Below, one piece after another: positions 32,648 through 41,496 of a stretch of 64,000 nt of DNA. The notes beneath the pieces were generated by a model, which ran no database searches, was not told the origin of the DNA, and saw nothing but the letters and a program-made list of their open reading frames with translations. A program made the translations under genes and the position numbers. Position 1 is the first letter of the stretch; every line of letters starts with the position of its first letter. The stretch comes from QHVT01 sp036399015 (lineage in GTDB: Bacteria > Acidobacteriota > Thermoanaerobaculia > Gp7-AA8), in assembly GCA_036399015.1 (NCBI GenBank), contig DASWNW010000118.1, forward strand, positions 5,460-69,459, read 5' to 3'.

Positions 32648-33514
32648 ATGAGAGTCGAGCGTGCCGGCCATGTCGTGATCGGTTACAGCCTCGCCGGGAT
32701 CTCCGCGGCTCTGACGCTGGCGACGGCTGGCGATCGTGTGGTCTTGCTGGACTTTCACCGCGACACAGATGCGATCGCGGAGGTTCCGCGCATCCACCGG
32801 ACATCGCTCGGACCATCCGTCAGCGGGATCGCATTCGAAGGCGCGGTGCAGAATCTCCTGGAACGAGAAGGCGTCGAGCGCCACACCGACTGCTTCATCT
32901 CGAACGTTCATTCCGGGGAAGGTCCGATCGTGCAGTGCGACGACCGGCGGTGGTCCTGCAAAGGGGTCGTGTTTGCTCCGAATGGGACGGAGCCCGGAAT
33001 CGACATCGAAGGTAGTTCGGCGCTTCAGGGTTTTGGGCTTTCGTACTCGGCAGCAGCCGATGCCCCGTTCTACTCGTCCCGGCGCGTTGCGGTTTATGGC
33101 GACGCGCCACGCGTCATCGAGCACGCATGGATCGCCGGGCGATACGCGTCGGAGGTGGTCGTCCTGATGAAGGGTGACTTCGTCGCAACTCAGATGCAGC
33201 TCGTGGACGAGCTTCGATCCACGACCGCGGTCACGTTCGAAACTCATGTCGCGTTGCGATCGTTGCACGCGGGCAGCGATGGACTACTGACGGCGATCGA
33301 CTTTGACGGTGCAAGCGGCCTCCGGTCGGTCGACGTGTCGGCACTGTTCGTTGCGCAGCACGCGGTACCGATGACTGACGTCGTACGAGGTGAAGCGGCG
33401 GCCGAGGCGATCGCGTTCGCTGGCCTGGCCGCCGGCATCAGCTACTGGGAACACGCAGAGCTGGTCGACAATGGTGCACGAGCTGCCCGAACGCTGCTGA
33501 CCGTCCAGCAGTAG
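32648..33514 (+). CDS. Thioredoxin-reductase-like protein lacking the redox cysteines and the dinucleotide-binding glycines
   Basis: 288 residues. The overall fold follows thioredoxin reductase, but key residues are replaced. The N-terminal FAD Rossmann loop reads VIGYSLAGISAALTLA instead of GxGxxG. The second segment, which in TrxB reads SxCATCDGFFY..KVAVIGGG, reads LSYSAAADAPFYSSRRVAVYGDA, so both active-site Cys and the NADPH GGG are gone. The C-terminal ALFVAQHAVPMTDVV lacks the FAD-binding GD. It may be a non-redox scaffold or flavin-sensing pseudoenzyme, or a decaying paralogue; the long intact frame argues for function. The 170-residue gene downstream is 9 bases away. Confidence 0.8.
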   Translation: MRVERAGHVVIGYSLAGISAALTLATAGDRVVLLDFHRDTDAIAEVPRIHRTSLGPSVSGIAFEGAVQNLLEREGVERHTDCFISNVHSGEGPIVQCDDRRWSCKGVVFAPNGTEPGIDIEGSSALQGFGLSYSAAADAPFYSSRRVAVYGDAPRVIEHAWIAGRYASEVVVLMKGDFVATQMQLVDELRSTTAVTFETHVALRSLHAGSDGLLTAIDFDGASGLRSVDVSALFVAQHAVPMTDVVRGEAAAEAIAFAGLAAGISYWEHAELVDNGARAARTLLTVQQ

Positions 33515-33523
33515 AAAGCATCC

Positions 33524-34036
33524 GTGACGCCGAAAACGCTACGAGAAGCGCTTCAGCGAAACCGCCAGCGGCTCGCATTCGAGCGGCTGACGGCGGACGC
33601 ACCGTGGCTTGCGCGAGAAGTACTGGACGTGGTCGCTGCTGATGAGTCGGCGACGTTGGACGCTGAGATCCGAACGGTGCTCGCGCGCACGCGTCCTGAA
33701 GAGCGCGGTGAACTGGTCGTGAGCAGAAGCAGCGACGCATTCGGACGCGCCGTACTGGCGTACTTCGAGTGCCGGCGCGAAAGTCGTTTCTGCACCTTCC
33801 TCGCGCATTGGCAGGAGGCGGGCGGCCTCGTCCTCGACGCGACGTATCTCGGCCGGCATCTGTCCGAGCTGCTCGCGCTCGACGGAGATACCGTCTACGG
33901 CTGCAACGAAGGGTTCGGCGAAGTCTTTGCGGCCGATCGGACCGTCGATGATGAAGGAGTGACGTTCGAATTTTTCACCGTCGACCTCCCGGCAGGTGGA
34001 GCGGCGGGCTTTAGCCCGCCGAAACGATCGATTTAG
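33524..34036 (+). CDS. Hypothetical protein, probable operon partner of the TrxR-like protein
   Basis: 170 residues from a GTG at 33524, nine bases after the preceding stop, so very probably co-transcribed. Helical N-terminus (LREALQRNRQRLAFERL), a middle with RSSDAFGRAVLAYFECRRESRFCTF, then HLSELLALDGDTVYGCNEGFGEV and a beta-rich C-terminal region. Two Cys (in YFECRR and GCNEG); no signal. I do not recognise the family. The last 14 or so codons (AGGAAGFSPPKRSI) are encoded by the G-family inverted repeat at 33996, so the original stop has been lost. Confidence 0.65.
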   Translation: MTPKTLREALQRNRQRLAFERLTADAPWLAREVLDVVAADESATLDAEIRTVLARTRPEERGELVVSRSSDAFGRAVLAYFECRRESRFCTFLAHWQEAGGLVLDATYLGRHLSELLALDGDTVYGCNEGFGEVFAADRTVDDEGVTFEFFTVDLPAGGAAGFSPPKRSI

Positions 34037-34063
34037 CCGGCGGGCTGAAGCCCGCCGCTCCAC
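33996..34063. repeat. G-family inverted repeat (26-bp arms) at the end of the 170-residue gene
   Basis: GTGGAGCGGCGGGCTTTAGC... at 33996-34021 matches the inverse of 34038-34063 with one mismatch; loop of 16 bases. Each arm is itself a hairpin. Same family as 29759 and, as a single arm, 25128. Confidence 0.93.
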
Positions 34064-34074
34064 AAGTGCCGACG

Positions 34075-36057
34075 TCACTTCACCAGGACCGCGTTGCTCA
34101 GCTCCGAGGTATCCCAGGCGGTGTAGCGCGCGTGGGAGTGCGACGTCACGTCGGGCGGCTTGGCGAAGCTGGCGAACCGCCGGCGGGTGTTCGTCGCCAC
34201 GAGATACTTCCCCTGCAGGTTGTGCGGGAGGGAGATGGTGATCACCTTGTTCACGTCCTGCGGGTCGAGGAACTGCATCGCCACCCACGTCTCCGCCTGC
34301 CAGTGCGGCGCGACGCCCGCGGGGTCGTTCGCGTAGAAGTCGAGATCGAGGCTGTAGCCGCTGATGGTGTCGACGCGCAGCGTGACCACGGTCGCTCCCT
34401 GCACCGGGTCGTAGAACGCCGACAGCAGGAGCGGCTCGTTCGGGATGCTCTCGATGTTGTCCTGCGCGCGGTTCGGCGTCGCGAAGTCGAGGTTCAGGTC
34501 GATGGCCGGATGCTGGTTGCCGAAGATCGAGTTCCGGTGGATGTGGATCTCCCCCGCATTGGTGCGGGTGATCCCCCACTCCGAATTGCCGGAGATGACG
34601 TTCCCGGTCACCAGCGCGCCGGTGGTGGGATAGGTGCCGCGGGTGCCGATGTTGAAGAACATGCCGCTGGCGCCGTTCCGCTCGACGCGGTTCCCCATCA
34701 CCTCCACGAAGTGGCCGCGGTCGACGAAGAGGCCGGAGCGGCGGTTCTCCGTGATGACGTTGTCGCGCACCGTGACTTCGCCCGAGTCGACCAGCACCAC
34801 GCCGCGATAGTTGCCGGTGATGGTGTTGCGGGCGATGAGCGTGTTCGGGTGGATCGCCAGGCTGAAGATCGGCGGGCAGTTCTCGGGATACTGGCCGCGA
34901 TGCGCCTCGACGCCCGGCCAGAGGAAGCCGGTGATGGTGAGGTCGAGCACCTGGATCTCGCAGCCGCGGCCGAGGAGCAGTCCGTGCGCCGCCCCCGCCT
35001 CGGCTCCGTTGAGGACGATGCGCGCGCCCGGCTGCGTCGCGCCGGCGATCGTCACCATGCCGCGCACTTCCGGCAACGGCGACTTCGGCCGGATCTCGAA
35101 CGCCCCGTTCTCCGGCGTACCGGGAATGTCGAAGGCGATGGTGCAGGCAGTGACCTCGCAGAAGGTGTGCGACTCGAGCAGCGCCTGGCGTAGCGACCCG
35201 CTTCCCTCGTCGTTCGTATTCGAGACCACCAGCCGGCGTGCGAGCGTGATGACGCTGTCGTGGGTGTCGTCGGCGGGATTGAAGTCGGTTCCGTCGTGAG
35301 TCGACGTGACGTACAGCACGACCGTGCCGCCGGTGAGGCGCTCCGGCGCGGCGACGTCGAGCTCGACGCGCACGTTCGTATTCGGCGGCAGAGTCGCGCG
35401 GGTGCAGACCACCTCGTCCGGCGTCACGCTGCACTGCGTCTCCGCATCGGGCGGGCGTGCGGCGAGGAACGTACCTCCGGCCGGCAGCGTGTACGTCGCG
35501 CGCACGTTGGTCGCGGCCACGCCGTAGCCCGATGAGATCCAGGCGTTGTAACGGACCGTCTCCCCCGGATTGATCCGCGAGATGAAGCTCTGCGGAGCGA
35601 CAAAGACGGAGACCGACGGCAGCGCCACGACGTCCACCGTGCTCGTGGCGCGGCGGCTGCCGATGCTCGCGACCGCGGTCTGGAGTCCGGGCCTGTCGAG
35701 CACCGCCGTCACCGCGATCCATCCCTCCACCGCGTGCGGCTGTGGAACCGAGAGCGTGCAGCGGACGGGATGAACGCCGGCGGGAGAGCAACTCAGCACG
35801 TCGTTGCTGTTCGCCGCCGGCTCGATCTGGACCACGCGCCCCGGGATCTCGATGACGATCTCGGCCTGGCCGGCGAACGGCCCGCTGGAGCGGAAGCGCG
35901 TCTCGACGATGACGGTCGTGTTGAGCGGCACCCGCGTCAGCGGCTGCTCCGGACTGTTCGTCCAGACGCGCAGTTGCACGTTGACGTTGTTCGCTTGCGC
36001 GGCGGCGGGCATCGCCAGCAGCAGCGCGAATGTGGAGCTCAGAATCAGACGCATCAT
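34075..36057 (-). CDS. Secreted beta-helix protein, paralogue 1 of 3
   Basis: 660 residues from the ATG at 36057, with GGGAG eight bases upstream. Signal peptide MMRLILSSTFALLLAMPAAAQA. The N-terminal 260 residues look like two DUF11-type immunoglobulin-like domains with paired Cys (VLSCSPAGVHPVRC; TQCSVTPDEVVC). Then NTNDEGSGSLRQALLESH starts a right-handed parallel beta-helix with repeated N.I.GN/NR...G motifs (NTITGNYRG, VITENRRSG, NRVERNGASG, NVISGNSEWG). The end LVATNTRRRFASF...DTSELSNAVLVK is shared with the two paralogues upstream. Likely extracellular or surface-exposed; ligand or polysaccharide target unknown. Confidence 0.88.
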   Translation of the reverse strand: MMRLILSSTFALLLAMPAAAQANNVNVQLRVWTNSPEQPLTRVPLNTTVIVETRFRSSGPFAGQAEIVIEIPGRVVQIEPAANSNDVLSCSPAGVHPVRCTLSVPQPHAVEGWIAVTAVLDRPGLQTAVASIGSRRATSTVDVVALPSVSVFVAPQSFISRINPGETVRYNAWISSGYGVAATNVRATYTLPAGGTFLAARPPDAETQCSVTPDEVVCTRATLPPNTNVRVELDVAAPERLTGGTVVLYVTSTHDGTDFNPADDTHDSVITLARRLVVSNTNDEGSGSLRQALLESHTFCEVTACTIAFDIPGTPENGAFEIRPKSPLPEVRGMVTIAGATQPGARIVLNGAEAGAAHGLLLGRGCEIQVLDLTITGFLWPGVEAHRGQYPENCPPIFSLAIHPNTLIARNTITGNYRGVVLVDSGEVTVRDNVITENRRSGLFVDRGHFVEVMGNRVERNGASGMFFNIGTRGTYPTTGALVTGNVISGNSEWGITRTNAGEIHIHRNSIFGNQHPAIDLNLDFATPNRAQDNIESIPNEPLLLSAFYDPVQGATVVTLRVDTISGYSLDLDFYANDPAGVAPHWQAETWVAMQFLDPQDVNKVITISLPHNLQGKYLVATNTRRRFASFAKPPDVTSHSHARYTAWDTSELSNAVLVK

Positions 36058-36071
36058 CGCTTTTTCTCCCG

Positions 36072-37934
36072 TCACTGCACCGGCACCGCGTTGCTCACTT
36101 CAGACGTGTCCATCAGCAGCAAACCACTGCCGTGCCGCTGCCGCGTGTTCGTAGCCACCAGGTACTTGCCGAGGAGATTGCGCGGGATGGCGAACGTGAA
36201 CTCCCGCTCCACCGCCGTGCCCCCGACGAGGAACGACGCCACCCAGGCGCCGAGATGGCGGCGCGTCGGGTGCTCGTCGACGTAGAAGTCGATCTCGATC
36301 GAGCTCCCGTTCGCGGCGGTCTCGAGTCGTCCGGTGACGTACGTCATCTGGCGCGCCGGATCGTAGTGCGCCGAGAACAGCACCGGCTTGTTCGGGATGC
36401 TGGAGAAGTCGTCGGCCGGCCGGTTCGGCGTGTCGAAGTCGAGGTTCAGGTCGATGGCCGGGTGCGCGTTGCCGTAGATCGAGTTCCGCTGGATGGCGAT
36501 GTTGCCGTTATCGGTGCGGGTGATCCCCCACTCCCCGTTTCCGGCGATGAGGTTGTGGGTCACGTGCGCGCTGCTGGCGGTGTCGCGCGGAAAGAGATTG
36601 AAGAACATGCCGCTGGCGCCGTTTCCGACGACGCGGTTGTTGGTGACGAACACCGAGAACGTGCGGTCGACGAAGATGCCGGCGCGGACGTTCCCCTCGA
36701 TCAGGTTGTCGCGGATGGTCGCGTCGGCGGAGCCGGCCAGCACGACGCCGCGGTAGTTGCCGCGGATCTCGTTGCCGGCGATGAGCAGTGGCGTCGCGAT
36801 GGCGCGATCGAGGCTGTTGCAGGTCGGGCCGGACGTCCGTTGCGCCTCGATCCCCGGCCAGGCGAAGCCGCTGATGAAGAGGTTCAGCACCTGCAGCTCG
36901 CATCCGCGGCCGAGGAGGAGTCCGTGCGCGAGACCGGCGTCGTTGCCGAGGATCGAGATCCGGCTGCCGCCGTCGATCTTCAGCCATCCCCGCAGTTCAG
37001 GGAGCGCCGAACGGGGACGGATGACGAAGATGCCGTTCGGCGCCGCCTCGGCGATGTTGAACGCGATCGTGCAGGGGGTGTCGGCGCAGAGCGTCTGCGC
37101 GTCGAGCAGCGCCTGCCGCAGCGAGCCGCTCCCCTCGTCATTCGTGTTCGTGACGATGAGGTGGCGCACCAGGCGCGTCACCACCTCGGCGGTGTTGTCG
37201 GAGGGATCGAAATCGGGTCCGTCGTAGAGGATCTCCGCCCGCAGCACGGCGGTGCCGCCGGTCAGGTGCGCCGGCGCCCGTGCGTCGATCTCGATGGTGG
37301 GCTGGAAGTCGCGGGCGACGGTGCAGACGATCTCGCCGGGCGTGAGCTCGCAGGGGACGACGCCGGAGCGCACGGCGATGAACGTCCCGCCGTTCGGGAG
37401 CGTGTAGCGGATGCGGACGTTCTCCTGCACCCCTTCCTTCGCGAAGAACGAGCTGTATTGCAGCAGGCCGCCGGGATCGACGCGCCTTCCGGCGATGTTG
37501 ATCGTGGCCGCACCGATCGACAGCGTCGGCACGTCGGCCACTTCGACGGTGATCGTCGTCTCCCTCCCCTGCACGCGTACTTTCGCGGTCTGCGGACCGC
37601 CGCGGTCGAGGATCGTATGGACGACGATGAGCTCCGAGACGTAGCTCCCGGCCGGACCGAGGGTGCAGGCGATCGGATGGGTGCCGGTGCAGGGCGTCGA
37701 CCTGCTGCCGACCTCGTAGACGAAGCCGGGGATGTCGAGCTCCAGCGGGATTTCAGCCGTGAGCGGCATCTCGGAGCTGACGAAGACGCTGTAGACGACG
37801 CGCGTCCCGATGCGGAGCCGCGCCGGATTCACCGCGTGGCCGTCGCTGAGCTGGAGATCGACGGTGATGGTGGGCTGCGCGAGAAGCGGGGCAGTGAGAA
37901 GAACCGCGATGAGGCAGGTCAGGGCAGCGCGCAA
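36072..37934 (-). CDS. Secreted beta-helix protein, paralogue 2 of 3
   Basis: 620 residues. No ATG fits; a TTG at 37934 gives LRAALTCLIAVLLTAPLLAQ, matching the VRAALTC start of paralogue 3, and GGAGG lies 12 bases upstream. Same architecture as paralogue 1: two DUF11-like domains with Cys pairs (TPCTGTHPIAC; VPCELTPGEIVC), the hinge NTNDEGSGSLRQALLDAQ, then beta-helix repeats (NEIRGNYRG, NLIEGNVRAG, NRVVGNGASG, NLIAGNGEWG) and the conserved end LVATNTRQRHGSG...DTSEVSNAVPVQ. Tandem duplication and divergence are evident. Its stop is 14 bases from the paralogue 1 start. Confidence 0.85.
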   Translation of the reverse strand: MRAALTCLIAVLLTAPLLAQPTITVDLQLSDGHAVNPARLRIGTRVVYSVFVSSEMPLTAEIPLELDIPGFVYEVGSRSTPCTGTHPIACTLGPAGSYVSELIVVHTILDRGGPQTAKVRVQGRETTITVEVADVPTLSIGAATINIAGRRVDPGGLLQYSSFFAKEGVQENVRIRYTLPNGGTFIAVRSGVVPCELTPGEIVCTVARDFQPTIEIDARAPAHLTGGTAVLRAEILYDGPDFDPSDNTAEVVTRLVRHLIVTNTNDEGSGSLRQALLDAQTLCADTPCTIAFNIAEAAPNGIFVIRPRSALPELRGWLKIDGGSRISILGNDAGLAHGLLLGRGCELQVLNLFISGFAWPGIEAQRTSGPTCNSLDRAIATPLLIAGNEIRGNYRGVVLAGSADATIRDNLIEGNVRAGIFVDRTFSVFVTNNRVVGNGASGMFFNLFPRDTASSAHVTHNLIAGNGEWGITRTDNGNIAIQRNSIYGNAHPAIDLNLDFDTPNRPADDFSSIPNKPVLFSAHYDPARQMTYVTGRLETAANGSSIEIDFYVDEHPTRRHLGAWVASFLVGGTAVEREFTFAIPRNLLGKYLVATNTRQRHGSGLLLMDTSEVSNAVPVQ

Positions 37935-38002
37935 GGGGTCGGTCTTCCTCCGTGATTGATACGGGCACGAGGGCGCGACCGTCGCGCCCCCGTTTCCTCC
38001 CG

Positions 38003-39961
38003 TCAGTGCACCGGCACCGCGTTGCTCGGCTCGGACGTGTCGAAGGCGGTGTAGCGCGTGTGCGAGTTGGACGTCACGCGCGGCGGCTTCGCGAAGCTGG
38101 TGAACCTGCCGCGGGAGGTCGTCGCCACGAGCAGCTTGCCGCGCAGGTCGCGCGGGATGGCGATGGTGGCGTTCGTCCCGGCCGTCGCCCCGGCCTCGAA
38201 CGTGCCGGCCCACTCCTGCATCTGCCACTGTGGCGCGATGCCGGCCGGGTCGTTCGCGTAAAAGTCGACGTGGACGGGGTGGCCGACGGTGTGGTCGAGG
38301 TGGAACGTGACGACGGTCGCCTGCTGCACCGGGTCGTACGCCGCCGAGAGCAGGACCGGCTTGTTCGGAATGGTGAAGTAGTCGTCGACGGGACGGTTCG
38401 GCGTCTGGAAGTCGAGACTGAGATCGATGGCCGGATGCCGGTTGCCGTAGATGGAGTTCCGCTGGATCTGCACTTCGCCGTTGTTGGTGCGGGTGATCCC
38501 CCACTGCGGGTGGCTGGCGATGACGTTGTCGGTCACGACCGCGCCGCCGGAGATGTAACCGGGGTTGCGCTTGCCGGTGTCGAGGAAGATGCCGCTCGCG
38601 CCGTTGGCTTCGATGCGATTGTTCGTCACCTCCACGAACCCGGTGCGCTCGGCGAAGATCCCGGAGCGCCGGTTGCCGGCGATCGTGTTGCCGCGGATCG
38701 CGATCTCGGCGGAGTCCACCACCATCACGCCGCGGTAGTTGTTGGTGATGGTGTTCCGCGCGATGAGGACACCGGGATGGACGACCGGGAAGTAGTAGCT
38801 CTCGCACGGCGCGTACGGGAGGGTCTGCGCCTGGATCCCCGGCCAGGTGAACCCGGTGATGGTGAGGTCGAGGATCTGGATCTCGCAGCCCGGCCCGAGC
38901 ACGAGACCGTGCGACGCACCCGCCTCGGCGCCGTTGAGGACGATGCGCCCGTTCTCCTGCGTCGCGCCGTCGATCGTCACGATGCCCCTCACGACCGGCA
39001 ACTCCGACCGCGGACGGATCTCGAAGGCGCCGTCTGCGGGCGTGCCGGGGATGCGGAACACGATCGCGCACGGCGCCTTCGCGCACGACAGGTGCGACTC
39101 CAGCAGCGCCTGGCGGAGGGAGCCGCTCCCCTCGTCGTTCGTGTTCGACACCACGAGGTGGCGGAGGAGCGTCGAGGTGGTGACGAAGACGTCGTCGCGC
39201 GGATCGGCGTCCTGCTCGTTCTTCGTGACCTCGACGCGCAGCTGCACCGTGCCGCCGGTGAGGCGGTCGGGTGCGATCACGTCCAGCTCCGTGACGATGA
39301 CCAGGCCGTGGGGAACGGTCGCGCGCGTGCAGACGACTTCCTGCGGCGTCACGGAGCACCGCGTTTCCGGATCGGAGGGGCGGGCCGCGATGAACGTGCC
39401 TCCCTGCGGCAGCGTGTGCCGCACCTGGACGTTCGTCGCCGTTCCGCCCTCGGAGGCGAGAAACGACTTGTACTGGACCGTCTGGCCGGGGGCGATCCGG
39501 TAAATGGTCTCCTTCTGCGCGCCGACGCGAAGCGAGGGCTGGTCGACGACCTCGAAGACGCTCTTGACGCTGCGGCTGCCGGTCTGGAAGGTCGCGGTGT
39601 GCGTCCCGGCGGTGTCGAGCGTCGTCGAGACGCCGATGGTGGTGTCGAGGTGGAACGCGTCGGGTACGGCGATGGTGCACCGGATCGGCCGCGTGTTCGG
39701 GTCGGAGCAACTGATGAACGGCGGCACGAGGAGGTTTCTCACGGTGCCGGGGACGTCGAGAACGACCTCGGTATCCTGGGTGATGAGGCCGGCCGTGAAC
39801 AGGCGGACCTCGTACGTCACGCGGGTATGGATCGGCACCACGCCCGCCTTGACGGGAGTGAACGACGGGTAGATCACGACCTCGATGGAGACCTGGTTCG
39901 TCTGGGCGAACAGCGGAACCGCGAGACTCAGCGCGAAGAGGCATGTCAGGGCAGCGCGCAC
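38003..39961 (-). CDS. Secreted beta-helix protein, paralogue 3 of 3
   Basis: 652 residues from a GTG at 39961 with GGAGG nine bases upstream (an ATG 14 codons further is possible). Signal peptide VRAALTCLFALSLAVPLFAQ. Two Cys-paired DUF11-like domains (ISCSDPNTRPIRC; TRCSVTPQEVVC), NTNDEGSGSLRQALLESH, beta-helix coils (NTITNNYRG, NTIAGNRRSG, NRIEANGASG, NVIASHPQWG) and the end LVATTSRGRFTSFAK...DTSEPSNAVPVH. It is closer to paralogue 1 than to paralogue 2 in the RFASFAKPP-type tail. First gene of the three, so likely nearest the promoter. Confidence 0.87.
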   Translation of the reverse strand: MRAALTCLFALSLAVPLFAQTNQVSIEVVIYPSFTPVKAGVVPIHTRVTYEVRLFTAGLITQDTEVVLDVPGTVRNLLVPPFISCSDPNTRPIRCTIAVPDAFHLDTTIGVSTTLDTAGTHTATFQTGSRSVKSVFEVVDQPSLRVGAQKETIYRIAPGQTVQYKSFLASEGGTATNVQVRHTLPQGGTFIAARPSDPETRCSVTPQEVVCTRATVPHGLVIVTELDVIAPDRLTGGTVQLRVEVTKNEQDADPRDDVFVTTSTLLRHLVVSNTNDEGSGSLRQALLESHLSCAKAPCAIVFRIPGTPADGAFEIRPRSELPVVRGIVTIDGATQENGRIVLNGAEAGASHGLVLGPGCEIQILDLTITGFTWPGIQAQTLPYAPCESYYFPVVHPGVLIARNTITNNYRGVMVVDSAEIAIRGNTIAGNRRSGIFAERTGFVEVTNNRIEANGASGIFLDTGKRNPGYISGGAVVTDNVIASHPQWGITRTNNGEVQIQRNSIYGNRHPAIDLSLDFQTPNRPVDDYFTIPNKPVLLSAAYDPVQQATVVTFHLDHTVGHPVHVDFYANDPAGIAPQWQMQEWAGTFEAGATAGTNATIAIPRDLRGKLLVATTSRGRFTSFAKPPRVTSNSHTRYTAFDTSEPSNAVPVH

Positions 39962-40062
39962 GTGGGTGATCCTCCGCGCAGTGATACGGCAGCGGCGCCG
40001 CATTCGTCGCCTACCTCTTCTGCTAGAGTGTGCGGCGCAAATTCCGGGAAGAACGGAGCATC

Positions 40063-41046
40063 ATGGAATCGAGTCTCGAAGTCGGGTTTCTGCGCGCGGC
40101 GGAGAAGGCGGCCATCGCCTCGGCGCGCACGATGGGTTACGGCAAGCGCAAGTACTCCGACCAGGTAGCGGTCGAGGCGATGCGCGAGGAGCTGAACAAG
40201 CTCAAGATGCGCGGCAGCATCGTCATCGGTGAGGGAGAGCGCGACAAGGCGCCCATGCTCTACGTCGGCGAGCCGCTCGGCCGCGGCTGGACCGAGGGGG
40301 AGATTTATCCCGAGGTCGACATCGCCGTCGATCCGCTCGAGGGGACGAACCTCTGCGCCACCGGCGCCGCGAACTCGATCGCCACCATCGCCGCCTCGGA
40401 GAAGGGCGGCCTGCTCAACGCTCCCGACATCTACATGGACAAGATCGTGGTCGGACCGACCGCGGCGGAGTTCGTGAGCCTCAACGCATCCGTGGAAGAG
40501 AACCTCAACCGCATCGCGGAGGCCTTCCAGCGCGACGTCGACGAGCTGACGATCGTGGTGCTCGACCGCGAGCGCCACCACGACCTCATCGCGCAGATCC
40601 GCGAGGCGGGAGCGCGCATCAAGCTGATCACCGACGGCGACCTCTCCGCCGGCATCTCCGCCGCCGTCCGCGGTACCGGCGTGCACGCGGCCATGGGAGT
40701 CGGCGGCGCGCCGGAAGGCGTCCTCACCGCCGCCGCCATGCGCTGCCTCGGCGGCCGCATGCAGGGCAAGCTCAAGCCCCTGGAGAAGTGGCAGGAAGAC
40801 CGGCTGCGCTCGATGGGCTTCAAGGACGACGAGAAGGTCTACGACACCTCGGAGCTCGCCTCCGGCAACGACATCATCTTCTGCGCCAGCGGCGTCACCG
40901 ACGGTGACCTCCTGCGCGGCGTCCGCTTCTTCGGCGGCGGCATCCGCGTGTCGTCGCTGTTCATGTCGCTCAAGAGCGGCGTGATCCGGTTCGTCGACAC
41001 GATCTATCGGGAAGAGGGGAGCAAGCTGGCGGTGAGCTTTGCGTGA
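40063..41046 (+). CDS. glpX: Fructose-1,6-bisphosphatase class II
   Basis: 327 residues from the ATG at 40063, eight bases after CGGAG; the longer start at 40030 is rejected for lack of a binding site. FLRAAEKAAIASARTMGYGKR at the start, then GSIVIGEGERDKAPMLY and YPEVDIAVDPLEGTNLCATG, holding the metal-binding Glu and Asp residues, and GVGGAPEGVLTAAAMRCLGG near residue 210, all as in GlpX. It dephosphorylates fructose-1,6-bisphosphate in gluconeogenesis. The last 20 or so codons are duplicated in the downstream tandem repeat. Confidence 0.96.
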   Translation: MESSLEVGFLRAAEKAAIASARTMGYGKRKYSDQVAVEAMREELNKLKMRGSIVIGEGERDKAPMLYVGEPLGRGWTEGEIYPEVDIAVDPLEGTNLCATGAANSIATIAASEKGGLLNAPDIYMDKIVVGPTAAEFVSLNASVEENLNRIAEAFQRDVDELTIVVLDRERHHDLIAQIREAGARIKLITDGDLSAGISAAVRGTGVHAAMGVGGAPEGVLTAAAMRCLGGRMQGKLKPLEKWQEDRLRSMGFKDDEKVYDTSELASGNDIIFCASGVTDGDLLRGVRFFGGGIRVSSLFMSLKSGVIRFVDTIYREEGSKLAVSFA

Positions 41047-41496
41047 GGCGCTGACGCGCCGGGTTGCCCGTTGCCCGTGACCAGTTGCCGGGGCGAGGTA
41101 GTGCGGAGGGGTACGGGCAACTGGCAACGGGTAACTGGCAACATTACTCGCGCCGCGTCAACAGCTCCCTGAACCTCTTCGGCACGCGATCTACCGTGAA
41201 GAGGGGAGCAAGCTGGCGGTGAGTTTCGCGTGAGGCGCTGACGCGCGGGGTTGCCCGTTGCCCGTGACCAGTTGCCGCGGCGTGGTCGTGCCGGGGGGAC
41301 GGGCAACTGACAACCGGTAACGGGCAACATTACTCGCGTCGCGTGAGCAGTTCCCGGAACCTCTTCGGCACGCGATCTACCGTGAAGAGGGGAGCAAGCT
41401 GGCGGTGAGTTTCGCGTAGAACGGTTGTCGGTTGTCGGTTGTCTGGGGTTTTATGCACAGAGCCGCGGACAACTGATCACTGACAACCGACAACAA
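41047..41496. repeat. About 187-bp tandem repeat of gene tails and C-family hairpins between convergent glpX and pseudouridine synthase genes
   Basis: GATCTA(T/C)C followed by GAAGAGGGGAGCAAGCTGGC occurs at 41001 (true glpX end), 41188 and 41374, spacings of 187 and 186. Between them lie C-family arm-loop-arm hairpins (about 41061-41141 and 41249-41329), and after each hairpin a stretch like the end of the opposing pseudouridine synthase gene (ACTCGCG(C/T)CGCGT, CTCTTCGGCACG). The third junction has a B-family hairpin instead (41423-41496). No gene in these 450 bases. Confidence 0.93.
41423..41496. repeat. Arm-loop-arm inverted repeat, GTTGTCG family, copy B3
   Basis: GTTGTCGGTTGTCGGTTGTC on the left and ACTGACAACCGACAAC on the right with an AT-containing centre, ending at the stop codon of the pseudouridine synthase. 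Confidence 0.88.

Noticed and set aside
36072..39944. 1290-codon minus-strand frame suggesting one giant protein covering two beta-helix genes
   Set aside because: Its N-terminal half is out of frame with paralogue 3, which has its own signal peptide, binding site and conserved tail. Only the last 620 codons are a real gene.
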